64,000 bases of DNA. It comes from Anadara kagoshimensis (taxonomy: Eukaryota > Mollusca > Bivalvia > Arcoida > Arcidae). Made by a program: the position numbers and the translations under genes. The DNA is taken from assembly GCA_021292105.1 (NCBI GenBank), contig CM037872.1, positions 14,100,791 to 14,164,790 on the forward strand, given 5' to 3'. The notes under the pieces were generated by a model that saw only the letters and a program-made list of their open reading frames with translations, searched no databases and was not told the DNA's origin. The first letter of the stretch is position 1. Each line of letters begins with the position of its first letter. Positions 13,901 through 23,939 of the stretch are shown here, piece by piece.

Positions 13901-16900
13901 TCTTTGTTAGCTAACAGAATAGTTCCAAATCGACAGCTCTTTGTTAGCTAACAGAATAGTTCCAAATCGACAGCTCTTTGTTAGCTAACAGAATAGTTCC
14001 AAATCGACAGCTCTTTGTTAGCTAACAGAATAGTTCCAAATCGATAGCGCTTTGTTATAACAGAATAGTTCCAAATCGACAGCTCTTTGTTAGCTACCAG
14101 AATAGTTCCAAATCGACAGATCTTCGTTAGCTAACAGAATAGTTCCAAATCGACAGATCTTCGTTAGCTAACAGAATAGTTCCAAATCGATAGCGCTTTG
14201 TTATATAACAGAATAGTTCCAAATCGACAGCTCTTTGTTAGCTAACAGAATAGTTCCAAATCAACAGCTCTTTGTTAGCTAACAGAATAGTTCCAAATCG
14301 ACAGCTCTTTGTTAGCTAACAGAATTGTTCCAAATCGACAGCTCTTTGTTAGCTAACAGAATAGTTCAAATCGACAGATCTTCGTTAGCTACAGAATAGT
14401 TCCAAATCGACTCTTTGTTAGCTAACAGAATAGTTCCAAATCGACAGCTCTTTGTTAGCTAACAGAAAGTTTCCAAATCGACAGCTCTTTGTTAGCTAAC
14501 AGAATAGTTCCAAATCAACAGCTCTTTTTAGCTAACTGAATAGTTCCAAATCGACAGCTCTTTGTTATAACAGAATAGTTCCAAATCGACAGCTCTTTGT
14601 TAGCTAACAGAAAGTTCCAAATCGACAGATCTTTGTTAGCTAACAGAATAGTTCCAAATCGACAGTCTTGTTAGCTAACTGAATGTTCCAAATCGACAGC
14701 TTTTGTTAGCTACAGAATAGTTCCAAATCGACAGATCTTCGTTAGCTAACAGAATAGTTCCAAATCGACAGATCTTCGTTAGCTAACAGAATAGTTCCAA
14801 ATCGATAGCGCTTGTTATAACAGAATAGTTCCAAATCGACAGCTTTTGTTAGCTAACAGAATAGTTCCAAATCAACAGCTTTCGTTAGCTAACTGAATAG
14901 TTCCAAATCGACAGCTCTTGTTAGCTAACAGAATAGTTCCAAATCGACAGCTCTTTGTTAGCTAACAGAATAGTTCCAAATCGACAGCTTGTTAGCTAAC
15001 AGAATTGTTCCAAATCGACAGCTCTTGTTAGCTAACAGAATAGTCCAAATCGACAGCTTCGTTAGCTAACAGAATAGTTCCAAATCGACAGCTCTTTGTT
15101 AGCTAACAGAATAGTTCCAAATCGACAGCTCTTGTTAGCTAACAGAATAGTTCCAAATCGACAGCTCTTTGTTAGCTAACAGAATAGTTCCAAATCGACA
15201 GCTTCGTTAGCTACAGAATAGTTCCAAATCGACATCTTCGTTAGCTAACAGAATGTTCCAAATCGAGAGCTTTTGTTAGCTAACAGAATAGTTCCAAATC
15301 GACAGCTCTTGTTAGCTAACAGAATAGTTCCAAATCGACAGCTCTTTGTTAGCTAACAGAATAGTCCAAATCGACAGCTCTTGTTGCTAACAGAATAGTT
15401 CCAAATCGACAGATCTCGTTAGCTAACAGAATTGTCCAAATCGACAGCTCTTGTTAGCTAACAGAATAGTTCCAAATCGACATCTTCGTTAGCTAACAGA
15501 ATAGTTCCAAATCGACAGATCTTGTTAGCTAACAGAATTTCCAAATCAACAGCTCTTCGTTAGCTAACAGAATAGTTCCAAATCGACAGCTCTTCGTTAG
15601 CTAACAGAATAGTTCCAAATCGACAGCTCTTCGTTAGCTAACAGAATAGTTCCAAATCGACAGCTCTTGTTAGCTAACAGAATAGTTCCAAATCGAAGCT
15701 CGTTAGCTAACAGAATAGTTCCAAATCGCAGCTCTTTGTTAGCTAACAGAATAGTTCCAAATCGACAGCTCTTTGTTAGCTAACAGAATAGTTCCAAATC
15801 GACAGCTCTTTGTTAGCTAACAGAATAGTTCCAAATCGACAGATCTTTGTTAGCTAACAGAATAGTTCCAAATCGATAGCGCTTTGTTATATAACAGAAT
15901 AGTTCCAAATCGACAGCTTTGTTATATACAAATAGTTCCAAATCGACAGCTCTTTGTTAGCTACAGAATGTTCCAAATCGACAGATTTCGTTAGCTAACA
16001 GAATTGTACCAAATCGACAGATCTTCGTTAGCTAACACAATTGTTCCAAATCGACAGATCTTCGTTAGCTAATAGAATGTCCAAATCACAGATCTTTGTA
16101 GCAAACAGAATAGTTCCAAATCGACAGATCTTCGTTAGCTACAGAATAGATCCAAATCGACAGATCTTTGTTAGCTAACAGACTAGTTCCAAATCGATAG
16201 CGCTTTGTTATATAACAGAATAGTTCCAAATCGACAGATCTTTGTTTGCGAACAGAATAGTTCCAAATCGATAGCGCTTTGTTATATAACAGAATAGTTC
16301 CAAATCAACAGCTCTTGTTAGCTAACAGAATAGTTCCAAATCGACAGATCTTGCTTAGCGAACGGAATAGTTCCAAATCGACAGATCTTCGTTAGCTAAC
16401 AGAATAGTTCCAAATCGACAGATCTTTCGTTAGCTAACAGAATGTTCAAATCGACAGCTCTTGTTAGTAACAGAATAGTTCCAAATCGACAGATTTCGTT
16501 AGCTAACAGAATAGTTCCAAATCGACAGATTTGTTAGCTAACAGAATAGTTCCAAATCGACAGATCTTTGTTAGCTAACAGAATAGTTCCAAATCGACAG
16601 ATTTGTTAGCTAACAGAATGTTCCAAATCGACAGATTTGTTAGCTAACAGAATAGTTCCAAATCGACAGCTCTTCGTTGCTAACAGAATAGTTCCAAATC
16701 GACAGATCTTCGTTAGTAACAGAATAGTTCCAAATCGACAGATCTTCGTTAGCTAACAGAATAGTTCCAAATCGACAGATCTTCGTTAGCTAACAGAATA
16801 GTTCAAATCGACAGATCTTCGTTAGGTAACAGAATAGTTCCAAATCGACAGATCTTCGTTAGCTAACAGAATAGTTCCAAATCGACAGATCTTCGTTAGC

Positions 16901-19900
16901 TAACAGAATAGTTCCAAATCGACAGATCTTCGTTAGCTAACAGAATTGTTCCAAATCGACAGATCTTCGTTAGCTAACAGAATAGTTCCAAATCGACAGA
17001 TCTTCGTTAGCTAACAGAATAGTTCCAAATCGACAGCTCTTCGTTAGCTAACAGAATAGTTCCAAATCGACAGCTCTTCGTTAGCTATAACTCGACAGCT
17101 TTATGGCAACCAACTGTTCTTAAATTTTAGACACTAGCTATCCATATCTCGGCCACAGAGATTACTCATGTGGCAGGTGTAGCTAGCTAGGAGAAAAACG
17201 GGGCCTAAATTGGGAAGGAAAATAAATTTCAAACACGTTTGTAAATAATTTCATTCCGTTCTTGTTTAAAACGGTGAAAAATTATTCATATACGACGTCA
17301 ATCCATGTGTAAATCATGTAGGACTCTGTGATGGCTGCGATGATTTTCGTCTCCAACATCAAACTGAAATCAGTTAGGTCTTCACAGACGTGAAATTTAC
17401 ATAGCATCATATCCGAATAGTGTTGAAATCTCGCTATCACAGGTTTAAACACAACAGAAGCATTTACTCGCTCGGCTGAGGCTGTCCCGTCCTGCAATAA
17501 TGATTTCTCTCGCAGTGTAGTTCACAACACCCGCTTTAGTGGATTGTACGCCAATACATTGTGTTTGTACAATTTGTTTTTAATTGAAGGCTGTGATTTA
17601 GAATTGGTAAATTTGTTCTTATTACAATCATTATGTCTACAGTCCACGGATTATGTTTTGACACAAATGGAATGTTGTTCTATGGTTCTTGCCTTGAAAT
17701 TTTCACCCTAGAACGTTTAACAGAATTGTTTTATTTTATATCAAAAACAAACATACTAATCCGTGTCCGAATCACAACCCACAAGCAAAGTAAAAACTTT
17801 GGAACTGACAAGTTAGGTTAGACACTTGAACTTCCACCAGGGAAGTGAGGCCGAGTGCTCCGGAATGGTAAGCACCTCCTGTTTAGCTAGCTACACCCGC
17901 CACGTGTGTAATCAAAATTGCGTGAAAGAAACATGGAACTATGGGACGTCAAATATATCCAGGGCAATCCTGGACACAGAGATATCAAACTTATCAACAA
18001 TACTGTGATGACGGCCATAAAACTTTTTAAGGGCCTTGATAAGCCTAGGCTTGCAATATCCCCGAGTCAACAATTTATTGGGAAGCAGCTTACTTCGTTG
18101 TACAAAGTCCCCGTAGTGGGAACAAGCTCTACCATAGCGTATAAATTGGGAAACAAATACACCTAAGCAGGAGAAGCAGGCATATTGCTGCATAAAAAAG
18201 AAAGTTGACAATAAAAAAAATGAAGTCATCACGTTTGTCATAAAGATTCAAATGTAGCCTTTCGTGTGCGTCATAATTCAGGTATAAGTCTAAATATGAA
18301 GCAGAACTTGAGGAATCAGTCGTGTCTTTTATTTAAGCTCACTAGGTTAGATGACATTTACATAGTCTCCAAATTTAGGATTGTTAAGAGACAGAACGTC
18401 ATCTATATATCTGTGTGTTGAGTTGAATGATTTGGCATCAGTCTTCTCTCCAGATTTAACAAGGTTCTGCCTAAATTCTGCAAATTATATAAACCTAAGC
18501 TAAACGGAGACAAAACGCATGATTAAGACTCTTTAATGAACAATTAACGTAATTATCTCTCTTTAGTAATTGTAATATCATAATAACGTTACTAAGGTAA
18601 ATGCTAGCGAAATGTAGTTTTATATATATATTGCATCCTGTAACTAGATTTGGTTCCATATGAAAAACGGAGTGTTCAATGACTAGGTATCCTAAGAAAA
18701 TTATATTAGGGTATAACACTTGTCAACCAATGTAACTTCAGAAAATTGAATAAAGTAAACACGTGTTGCTTTTTATCGTCTAACTGTAATATGTTGTGTC
18801 CTGTTTTTGATGTCAATTCAAGTAACACATTGTAAATGCCTAATGTCAATTTCAGAGTTATCAGACAAACTGGCTTTACAGGGAACAAAGTTAACAGAAC
18901 GAATAGCAGAATTCGAAAAGAACTACATACAGCGTATAACGGCGTTAGAAACAAGGTTTGAAATATATACAAATGCATTGGAAAATAACAATGATTTAGA
19001 AGTAACAGCAGAAATGATGAAAATAGTTATGACATTGCAGGAGAAAATACAAAATATCGAAACGGAGAATACGGAAACACGGCAAACTGTAGGGGGCATC
19101 CAAGGAGAAATTACTGAATTAAATCAAATGGTTAGAAAACACAATGAGAAAATACAAAATGTATCCGATGACACGCGTGAACTTGGACATGAAGTTGAAA
19201 TGAAAATACAACAAAAAGAGCATGACGTTGAGGCGAAAATACAACAACTTGGCCATAATCTTACATCTGCTGATAATGTGCTTATGTCAGAATTAAACCA
19301 TCGAATAAATGCTCTAGAAAATATTACAGACCTTACCAAAGGAAGGCAAAATGGTTAGTATTTTAATTATAAAGTTTATAATTCCATCATGGTACAAAGT
19401 AATTATATGCAACTGGTAAAACATTGAAATTTGTAACAGTCAACGCAACCAAGACTCGTGAACACACGGCAATAGAAAAAATAATGATAAAACAGTTAAA
19501 AAAGACAAACAAAATGTTAATATGTCACTCGGAGACGTGTTTGCACTGATGAATATTAAACTCCCTGGCAAGGTGTAAAACAAATATTGAAAAAATCTTT
19601 TTTGTTTATAAAATGCTATCTTGTTTCCTGGAGACGCAGTCTTCCATACCATATACCATAAAATATATTGATGACTAAAAAGTGAAACACTAGACAGTTA
19701 CCAGACAGTTAGAAATTTTGTCATACTGCTTTATGTTAAATGAATGACCAGTACACCACAAAAACATATATGATGACTTAAGTATCAAATAATTTCGAAA
19801 CTAAAACAAACAGTTGGCTTTAATGTCGAGATGGGTACTTATAAATGTACTTTTTGGTTGGCCTGATTTTGATAAATATGCATTTTAGCATTTACAAATT

Positions 19901-22900
19901 AATTAAAACTACATTTATACAGGGTTTTAAATTAGCATTACCAGGGGGCCAGTACCCCATAGTTCCTAAAAGCAAGTCCGCGTCTCCTTAAATCTTACAA
20001 ATTTTAGGTATTTATTATTATTAGCAATTTTCTACAGTGTGCTCAAAATAGTCCTGCATACATATGGCAGTGTTCATTCTAGAAAGGGGTCATTGATTCT
20101 TTATTTTGCCAATTGAGCTCATTTTTAAAGCCCTAGTGGGCCATATTTAACATTAGATGCGGCCATATTATAGTTGTTATTGTGTTTTAGAGGATTTTGT
20201 TTTGAATGACCCTATCTGAAAAATCCTATCTAGAATGGACAATGAAAATGGTTATCGTTGTTGTTTAGAAGGTTTGCCAGTTCTCTTAGCAATGGGCAGT
20301 GATTTACCCCAGTTTCCTCCATCAACTTCAATTTACGGCGGGTACCAAACATTAAACTACAATTTAAACTGTTAAATTCTTACCGATTTTGATAAAAAAA
20401 ATCGTCATTAATTATTTAAATTTGCCCTCATATAAAGCGATAAAATACTACAAATAGTATTTAAAACTCACAGTAAAGTAAAATCAATATTTTGTTATTT
20501 TACGGCCTCGAGTGGATTCCATTTTGTGATGATTTTTTCACCTTGTCCTTGCGTGAAATTTTGTTTGATGAATCAATGCACTGGCCGGGTTGGCTATGCT
20601 GCCGTATTTTGGACATCCGATTGGATTTAATGATTAGATGGTGTCTAGTGGTTTGATTAGCAAACATATGGAATCTTTGTAACCCCGTAACCCGGCAAAA
20701 AATGAAGTCGGTTTTGAAAAAGTTCCGATTTCCTTCTTTATTATCATTGTAACCTTTGTAACCGTTGTAACCGTGTAACCTGGCAGATTTTTGAAAATTT
20801 GAAAAAATTATCTGTAACTGAGTGTAACTATTTAACCAAAGAGTTACCTTTGTAACCCCGTAACCCGGCAAATAAATGAAGTCGGTTTTAAAAAAGTTCC
20901 GATTTCCTTCTTTATTATCATTGTAACCTTTGTAACCGTTGTAACCGTGTAACCTGGCAGATTTTTGAAAATTTGAAAAAATTATCTGTGACTGAGTGTA
21001 ACTCTATGTAACCAAAGAGTTACCTTTGTAACCCCGTAACCCGGCAAATAAATGAAGTCGGTTTTGAAAAAGTTCCGATTTCCTTCTTTATTATCATTAT
21101 AACCTTTGTAACCGTTGTAACCGTGTAACCTGGCAGATTTTTGAAAATTTGAAAAAATTATCTGTAACTGAGTGTAACTCTATGTAACCAAAGAGTTACC
21201 TTTGTAACCCCGTAACCCGGCAAAAAAATGAAGTCGGTTTTGAAACAAGAAGACATTTGTAACCATGTTACTGTATGTAGCCACTATATAGTCGCGGTTA
21301 CAAATGCTGATACTGCGTTTTTTGCACACATAATTGGACATATATGAGCTACATACCTAATATAATTAAAATTGGTCAAATAATTGTATTTCTAAATTAT
21401 TGTCTGGAAAACAATTTGTCTACAGACGGACGGATGGACATACCCCCACCCAACTTCGTATACGGGAGTTTAATAAGGTAATCTTTTTTATACAGATGGT
21501 ATATATTTTTTTATTGGTTTGATATAATTTTTTCCAGAAGGTGCAATGTACATACGATGGGGAAGAAAAGTGTGTCCTAACGGAACAGAACTGGTATATT
21601 CAGGTAATTATATATACATTAGATAGATGTCTATAGTTTTATTATAATATCATTAAGTTGTGGCTGGTTGAATATAGCTTTACATCGCATGAGGTTTTTC
21701 AGTGACAAATATTGTGAATATCACTCCTGATTAACATTTTTTTATAATTATAGTTGAAATCAGATACACTGAAGCAAGCTGCTTACAAATAAATTGTTTA
21801 CACAAAATACAAGTTTTTGTTTACCATTCTAGGATATGCTGGTGGTAATCATTACACACACAGTGGTGGAGCGGCGGAGTATGTTTGTCTTCCGCCTGAT
21901 CCCGAGTTTGGTGTACAACAAAACGTCGGCTCTTACGGCTACGTATACGGAGCTGAATACGAAACTAATTATTTTGGTGCCAGCACTCATGACCAAGATG
22001 TACCATGTGCAGTGTGTCGGAGTTTGACGAGTACAAGTATGGTCATGATTCCTGCTAAAAGTAGCTGTTATCCTAACTGGAAGCGGGAATATCACGGTCG
22101 TTTAGCTTCCGGTTATAGTGACCACAGTTCGGCTTCACAGTACGTTTGTGTGGATGCAAACCCGGAGGTAAATATTAGTAATAATAGTGATAAATTATAC
22201 TATATATGAGCATACATGGTTCCATACTTAGGTCTCTGTGGGGTCTTGGTGGTCAAGTGGGCTTATTCAAAGAGCCTCACATTACCTGTGTTCGAATCTC
22301 ACTTGGAACAGATATTAGTGTGAGATGTTTTGTAAGTTCGCTTGCCGAAAGTTGGTAGTTTATTAGGACAATCCGGTTTCCCTCACTATTCCTGAACTGT
22401 CCGCTTCGATATAAGTGACAAATTTTTGACTTGGGTCTAACATTCCATTATTCACTCTATTTCCGGGTTTTCATTCAGAACGGAATAGATCGTGGTAGGA
22501 TTTCACCAAAATCTCATAAGTAGTTTATTAACAAATTGTCACCTTAAATGGCCATCTGATTGTGAAATCGTTAATCACAATGCATTTGATATTGTAACCT
22601 TATATGAACTTAGAAGCCTCGGTTTCATTTGGATAGCCTCTGTTTTGTGTCGAACTGGAAACTATTGAGATCACTGTGTCACCTTATGACCTTAGATGCC
22701 TCTGTTTGGTCTATGTAGCCTCTGTTTCATTTGTGTATAGCCTCTGTTTCGTTTCGAACTAGAAAGTACTCAGATAACTGTGTCACTTAATGACCTTATG
22801 TAAACTTCTAGCCTCGTTAAAAACAGCTCACTGTATGTCTAGATTGATTTTGAGTCAGTCTACTGATAAGTATTTGACCTCATGAGTAGAAGTGAACACG

Positions 22901-23576
22901 TTTCAGATTATGTGTTGCCGTTACTTGCATATCATTTGCCAAAGAACGGAAATTTTGTTGAACTTCGATCTGTGGCGATCCAAAAGAAAACCAGACGTTT
23001 TGATTGACAATTGTCATCTTGATTCGAAGACCATTCTGAATTTTTTATTGCAATAGTGACATGCATTTACTATTGACCAACTGATATAAGAAAGGGAAAT
23101 TTTACACAAAATAAACCACATGCACTTTATTCGAAACAAAACAGAGGTTAACTAAATGAAACCGAGGCTTCTCAGTGCATTTAATAAATTAAAGTTCAAG
23201 ATTTCCCCATTTCACCATTAAAACTATGACTGTTAAAGGTAACAAGTTTTATTTTAAAATCGGCTGGAAATTTTGAAGAAATCCTGTGACGATCTAAAAG
23301 AGGGATTGTTTGATTGATAAAACACAAAATAAATGTTACGAACGTTATGTTCCTCACACACTGTATCGATTAAGTTTGCTTTTAAATGATTTTGTTCGAA
23401 TAAAGTTTGAAATGAAATAAAACCGACGTGTCAATATTTGTATCTATATAGGTTCTTTGAAATGGCACCTTAAAGCACTGACGATGTATTTGAAGAAAAC
23501 ATTAATTTTTGTTTTATTCTTTTTACGACGTAAATTATGTTTCTGATCATGTGTTTTATAAATATTGCTGGTGATA

Positions 23577-23647
<71 letters not shown>

Positions 23648-23838
23648 GATCATTTGAGTATTGAGTAACCCGTATTATCATTTTAACATTTCCATTATTA
23701 TTGTTACAGGTTGTGATTGGTGGAAGCGCAGACAATAATGGAAAATTATTTTACCCCGTCAGGGCTGAATGTGGTGCATTAAAGTGTCCACCGTACCAGA
23801 GTGATAAAGAGATGTTATGTGTGGTTTGTACACGTTAG
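1861..23838 (+). CDS. Short-chain collagen C4-like secreted coiled-coil protein (five coding exons)
   Basis: Joining exons 1861-1987, 18856-19353, 21538-21603, 21833-22167 and 23710-23838 gives 1155 bases, that is 384 residues and a stop. All joins use GT-AG sites with compatible phases (1,1,1,0). Residues 1-20 are a hydrophobic signal peptide ending near CSFNA/SPTD. Residues 43-208 form a charged, Gln/Glu/Ile-rich coiled coil. Residues 209-384 form a compact domain with ten cysteines (221, 249, 289, 292, 309, 336, 363, 368, 379, 382) and the motifs YIRWGR, CPNGTELVYSG, HYTHSGGAAEYVC, HDQDVPCAVC, NGKLFYPV and CVVCTR. These match, from memory, predicted molluscan 'short-chain collagen C4-like' proteins. 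No Gly-X-Y tract is present, so the coiled coil probably drives oligomerisation where a collagen helix might otherwise do so. The ligand and role are unknown. An extra small exon in the 16.9-kb first intron cannot be excluded, but none is needed for the frame. Confidence 0.85.
2044..2958. other. Start of gene 1 intron 1, no gene seen
   Basis: Non-coding intron sequence. From about 2640 to 2940 the words TCCTAAG, GTCCTA and CTTAAGAC recur on both strands, suggesting a decayed inverted-repeat element. Boundaries could not be set. Confidence 0.4.
2959..2983 (+). mobile_element. Left terminal repeat of a family A element, next to the satellite
   Basis: ACCTGTCGAAAGTTTAACA just before the first satellite unit matches the terminal repeat of the dispersed family A elements (for example 33445-33679 and 45490-45707). 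This suggests the satellite begins inside such an element. Confidence 0.6.
2984..17090. repeat. 37-bp satellite array, about 380 copies
   Basis: A 37-bp monomer is repeated head to tail for about 14.1 kb. Its constant parts are GTTCCAAATCGACAG and the 10-bp palindrome GTTAGCTAAC, followed by AGAAT. The monomer differs mainly at AGCTC/AGATC, TTTG/TTCG and AATAG/AATTG, and by a TATATAAC form replacing the palindrome. Units with GAATAATTCGAAATCGCC mark longer-range duplications. No frame stays open across it. The array lies wholly inside intron 1 of gene 1. Family A element sequence flanks both ends. Confidence 0.97.
17091..17160 (+). mobile_element. Internal family A remnant after the satellite
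   Basis: After the last full unit, the text CTAGCTATCCATATCTCGGCC closely matches the interior of the family A copy at 33445-33679 (near 33583). The far terminal repeat was not found. A short match to family B (GGTGTAGCTAGCTAGG) follows at about 17177. Confidence 0.5.
17161..17740. other. Intron 1 of gene 1, no feature seen
   Basis: Ordinary AT-rich intron sequence after the satellite, with only chance open frames. No domain or exon signature was recognised. Confidence 0.4.
17741..18160 (+). repeat. Dispersed repeat family B, long copy
   Basis: The copy begins near AAACAAACATACTAATCCGT. It contains GGGAAGTGAGGCCGAGTGCT, GGTAAGCACCTCC, TAGCTAGCTACACCCGCCAC and a long tail. It is collinear with the copy at 54335-54735 over some 400 bases, including GTCAACAATTTATT and GTAGTGGGAA in the tail. 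Short open frames on both strands here are by-products of the repeat. Confidence 0.75.
18161..18855. other. End of gene 1 intron 1, no feature seen
   Basis: AT-rich intron sequence leading to the exon 2 acceptor. No repeat or gene was recognised. Confidence 0.4.
18856..19353 (+). CDS. Gene 1 exon 2: coiled-coil region
   Basis: The acceptor is TTTCAG|AG and the donor is G|GTTAGT. The exon encodes residues 43-208, starting ELSDKLALQG. It is rich in Glu, Gln, Lys, Asn and regularly spaced Ile/Leu/Met, which is typical of a long coiled coil. Near its end there is a local internal repeat (EVEMKIQQKEHD, then DVEAKIQQLGHN). There is no cysteine in this segment. The open frame extends upstream of the acceptor to an ATG at 18807, but the cysteine-containing start there looks non-coding. 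Confidence 0.85.
19354..20680. other. First part of gene 1 intron 2, no feature seen
   Basis: Non-coding, AT-rich sequence with no recognised repeat or exon before the 176-bp tandem repeat. Confidence 0.4.
20680..21245. repeat. 174-176-bp tandem repeat, about 3.3 copies
   Basis: AATGAAGTCGGTTTTGAAAA starts at 20701, with equivalent points at 20875, 21051 and 21227. Each unit is itself rich in GTAACC-type words (GTAACCCCGTAACCCGG, CTTTGTAACCGTTGTAACCG), so it may have grown from a shorter repeat. The copies are nearly identical, which implies recent duplication. It lies in intron 2 of gene 1. Confidence 0.9.
21538..21603 (+). CDS. Gene 1 exon 3: start of the C4-like domain
   Basis: A 66-base micro-exon lies between TTTTTTCCAG and GTAATT. 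With the shared G it encodes EGAMYIRWGRKVCPNGTELVYS (residues 209-230). The YxRWGRxxCPxGTxLVYSG stretch is the most recognisable signature of the molluscan short-chain collagen C4-like domain. It falls below ordinary ORF length limits and was found by reading the splice sites. Confidence 0.9.
21833..22167 (+). CDS. Gene 1 exon 4: core of the C4-like domain
   Basis: The acceptor is CATTCTAG|GA and the donor is GAG|GTAAAT. The exon encodes residues 231-342, from GYAGGNHYTHSGGAAEYVC through HDQDVPCAVCRS and IPAKSSCYPNW to SASQYVCVDANPE. It contains six of the ten cysteines. It ends in phase 0. Confidence 0.92.
22240..22460 (+). mobile_element. tRNA-derived SINE, diverged copy
   Basis: A box A-like TGGTGGTCAAGTGGGC and a box B-like GTGTTCGAATCTC are followed by CGCTTGCCGAAAGTTGGTAG and CCGGTTTCCCTC, then a tail ending near TTTTTGACTTGGGTCTAA. 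The order and spacing match the copies at 47478 and 63063. The conserved centre resembles molluscan SINEs of the RUDI/V-SINE kind; this name was not verified. It lies in intron 4 of gene 1. Confidence 0.75.
22560..22830. repeat. Decayed tandem repeat rich in TAGCCTCTGTTTC
   Basis: Blocks with AGCCTCTGTTTCATTTG, GTCGAACTGGAAACTA and ACTGTGTCACCTTATGACCT recur about every 110 bases with many changes. An inverted relative (AACAGAGGTTAACTAAATGA then AACCGAGGC) lies near 23140. It is non-coding intron 4 sequence. Confidence 0.5.
22831..23570. other. Intron 4 of gene 1, little seen
   Basis: AT-rich intron sequence. The inverted relative of the preceding repeat near 23140 is the only structure noticed. 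Confidence 0.35.
23573..23645. repeat. (AT)n microsatellite
   Basis: Nearly pure AT dinucleotide run with one interruption, about 60 bases before the last exon of gene 1. The Tyr-Ile frame across it is an artefact. Confidence 0.95.
23710..23838 (+). CDS. Gene 1 exon 5: end of the C4-like domain and stop
   Basis: The acceptor is TTGTTACAG|GT. The exon encodes VVIGGSADNNGKLFYPV, then a segment with CGALKCPPYQ, and ends MLCVVCTR followed by TAG at 23836-23838. It completes the second half of the domain with four cysteines. Confidence 0.9.
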   Translation, partial: VVIGGSADNNGKLFYPVRAECGALKCPPYQSDKEMLCVVCTR

Positions 23839-23911
23839 ACTTAAACAATGTAAGGTATTCTGTAATTTACATCAAACTATGTATTGTCTCCCTCAGTGCC
23901 ATATAATATCT

Positions 23912-23917
23912 ATTAAA
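23912..23917 (+). terminator. Candidate poly(A) signal of gene 1
   Basis: ATTAAA lies 74 bases after the stop codon, just before a copy of dispersed repeat family B. A canonical AATAAA occurs later at about 24664. Either could be used. Confidence 0.3.
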
Positions 23918-23939
23918 TGTCGCTGTCTCCATCGTTCAT

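Noticed and set aside
2984-17090. CRISPR-like repeat-spacer array
   Set aside because: The 37-bp units are joined directly with no unique spacers, no cas genes are present, and the surroundings are a split animal gene.
17939-18241. 100-codon minus-strand open frame and the overlapping plus-strand frames
   Set aside because: They lie within a dispersed repeat (family B) whose other copy at 54335 is not open in the same way, and no domain is seen.
20500-20871. 123-codon minus-strand open frame
   Set aside because: It ends inside the 176-bp repeat and owes its Gly-Tyr-Asn motif to GTAACC words; no splice-supported gene.
20680-21245. Telomere-like repeat
   Set aside because: GTAACC words are irregularly spaced within a 176-bp unit and do not form a regular telomeric hexamer run.
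21829-22095. Minus-strand frame opposite exon 4 of gene 1
   Set aside because: It is a shadow of the well-supported plus-strand exon.
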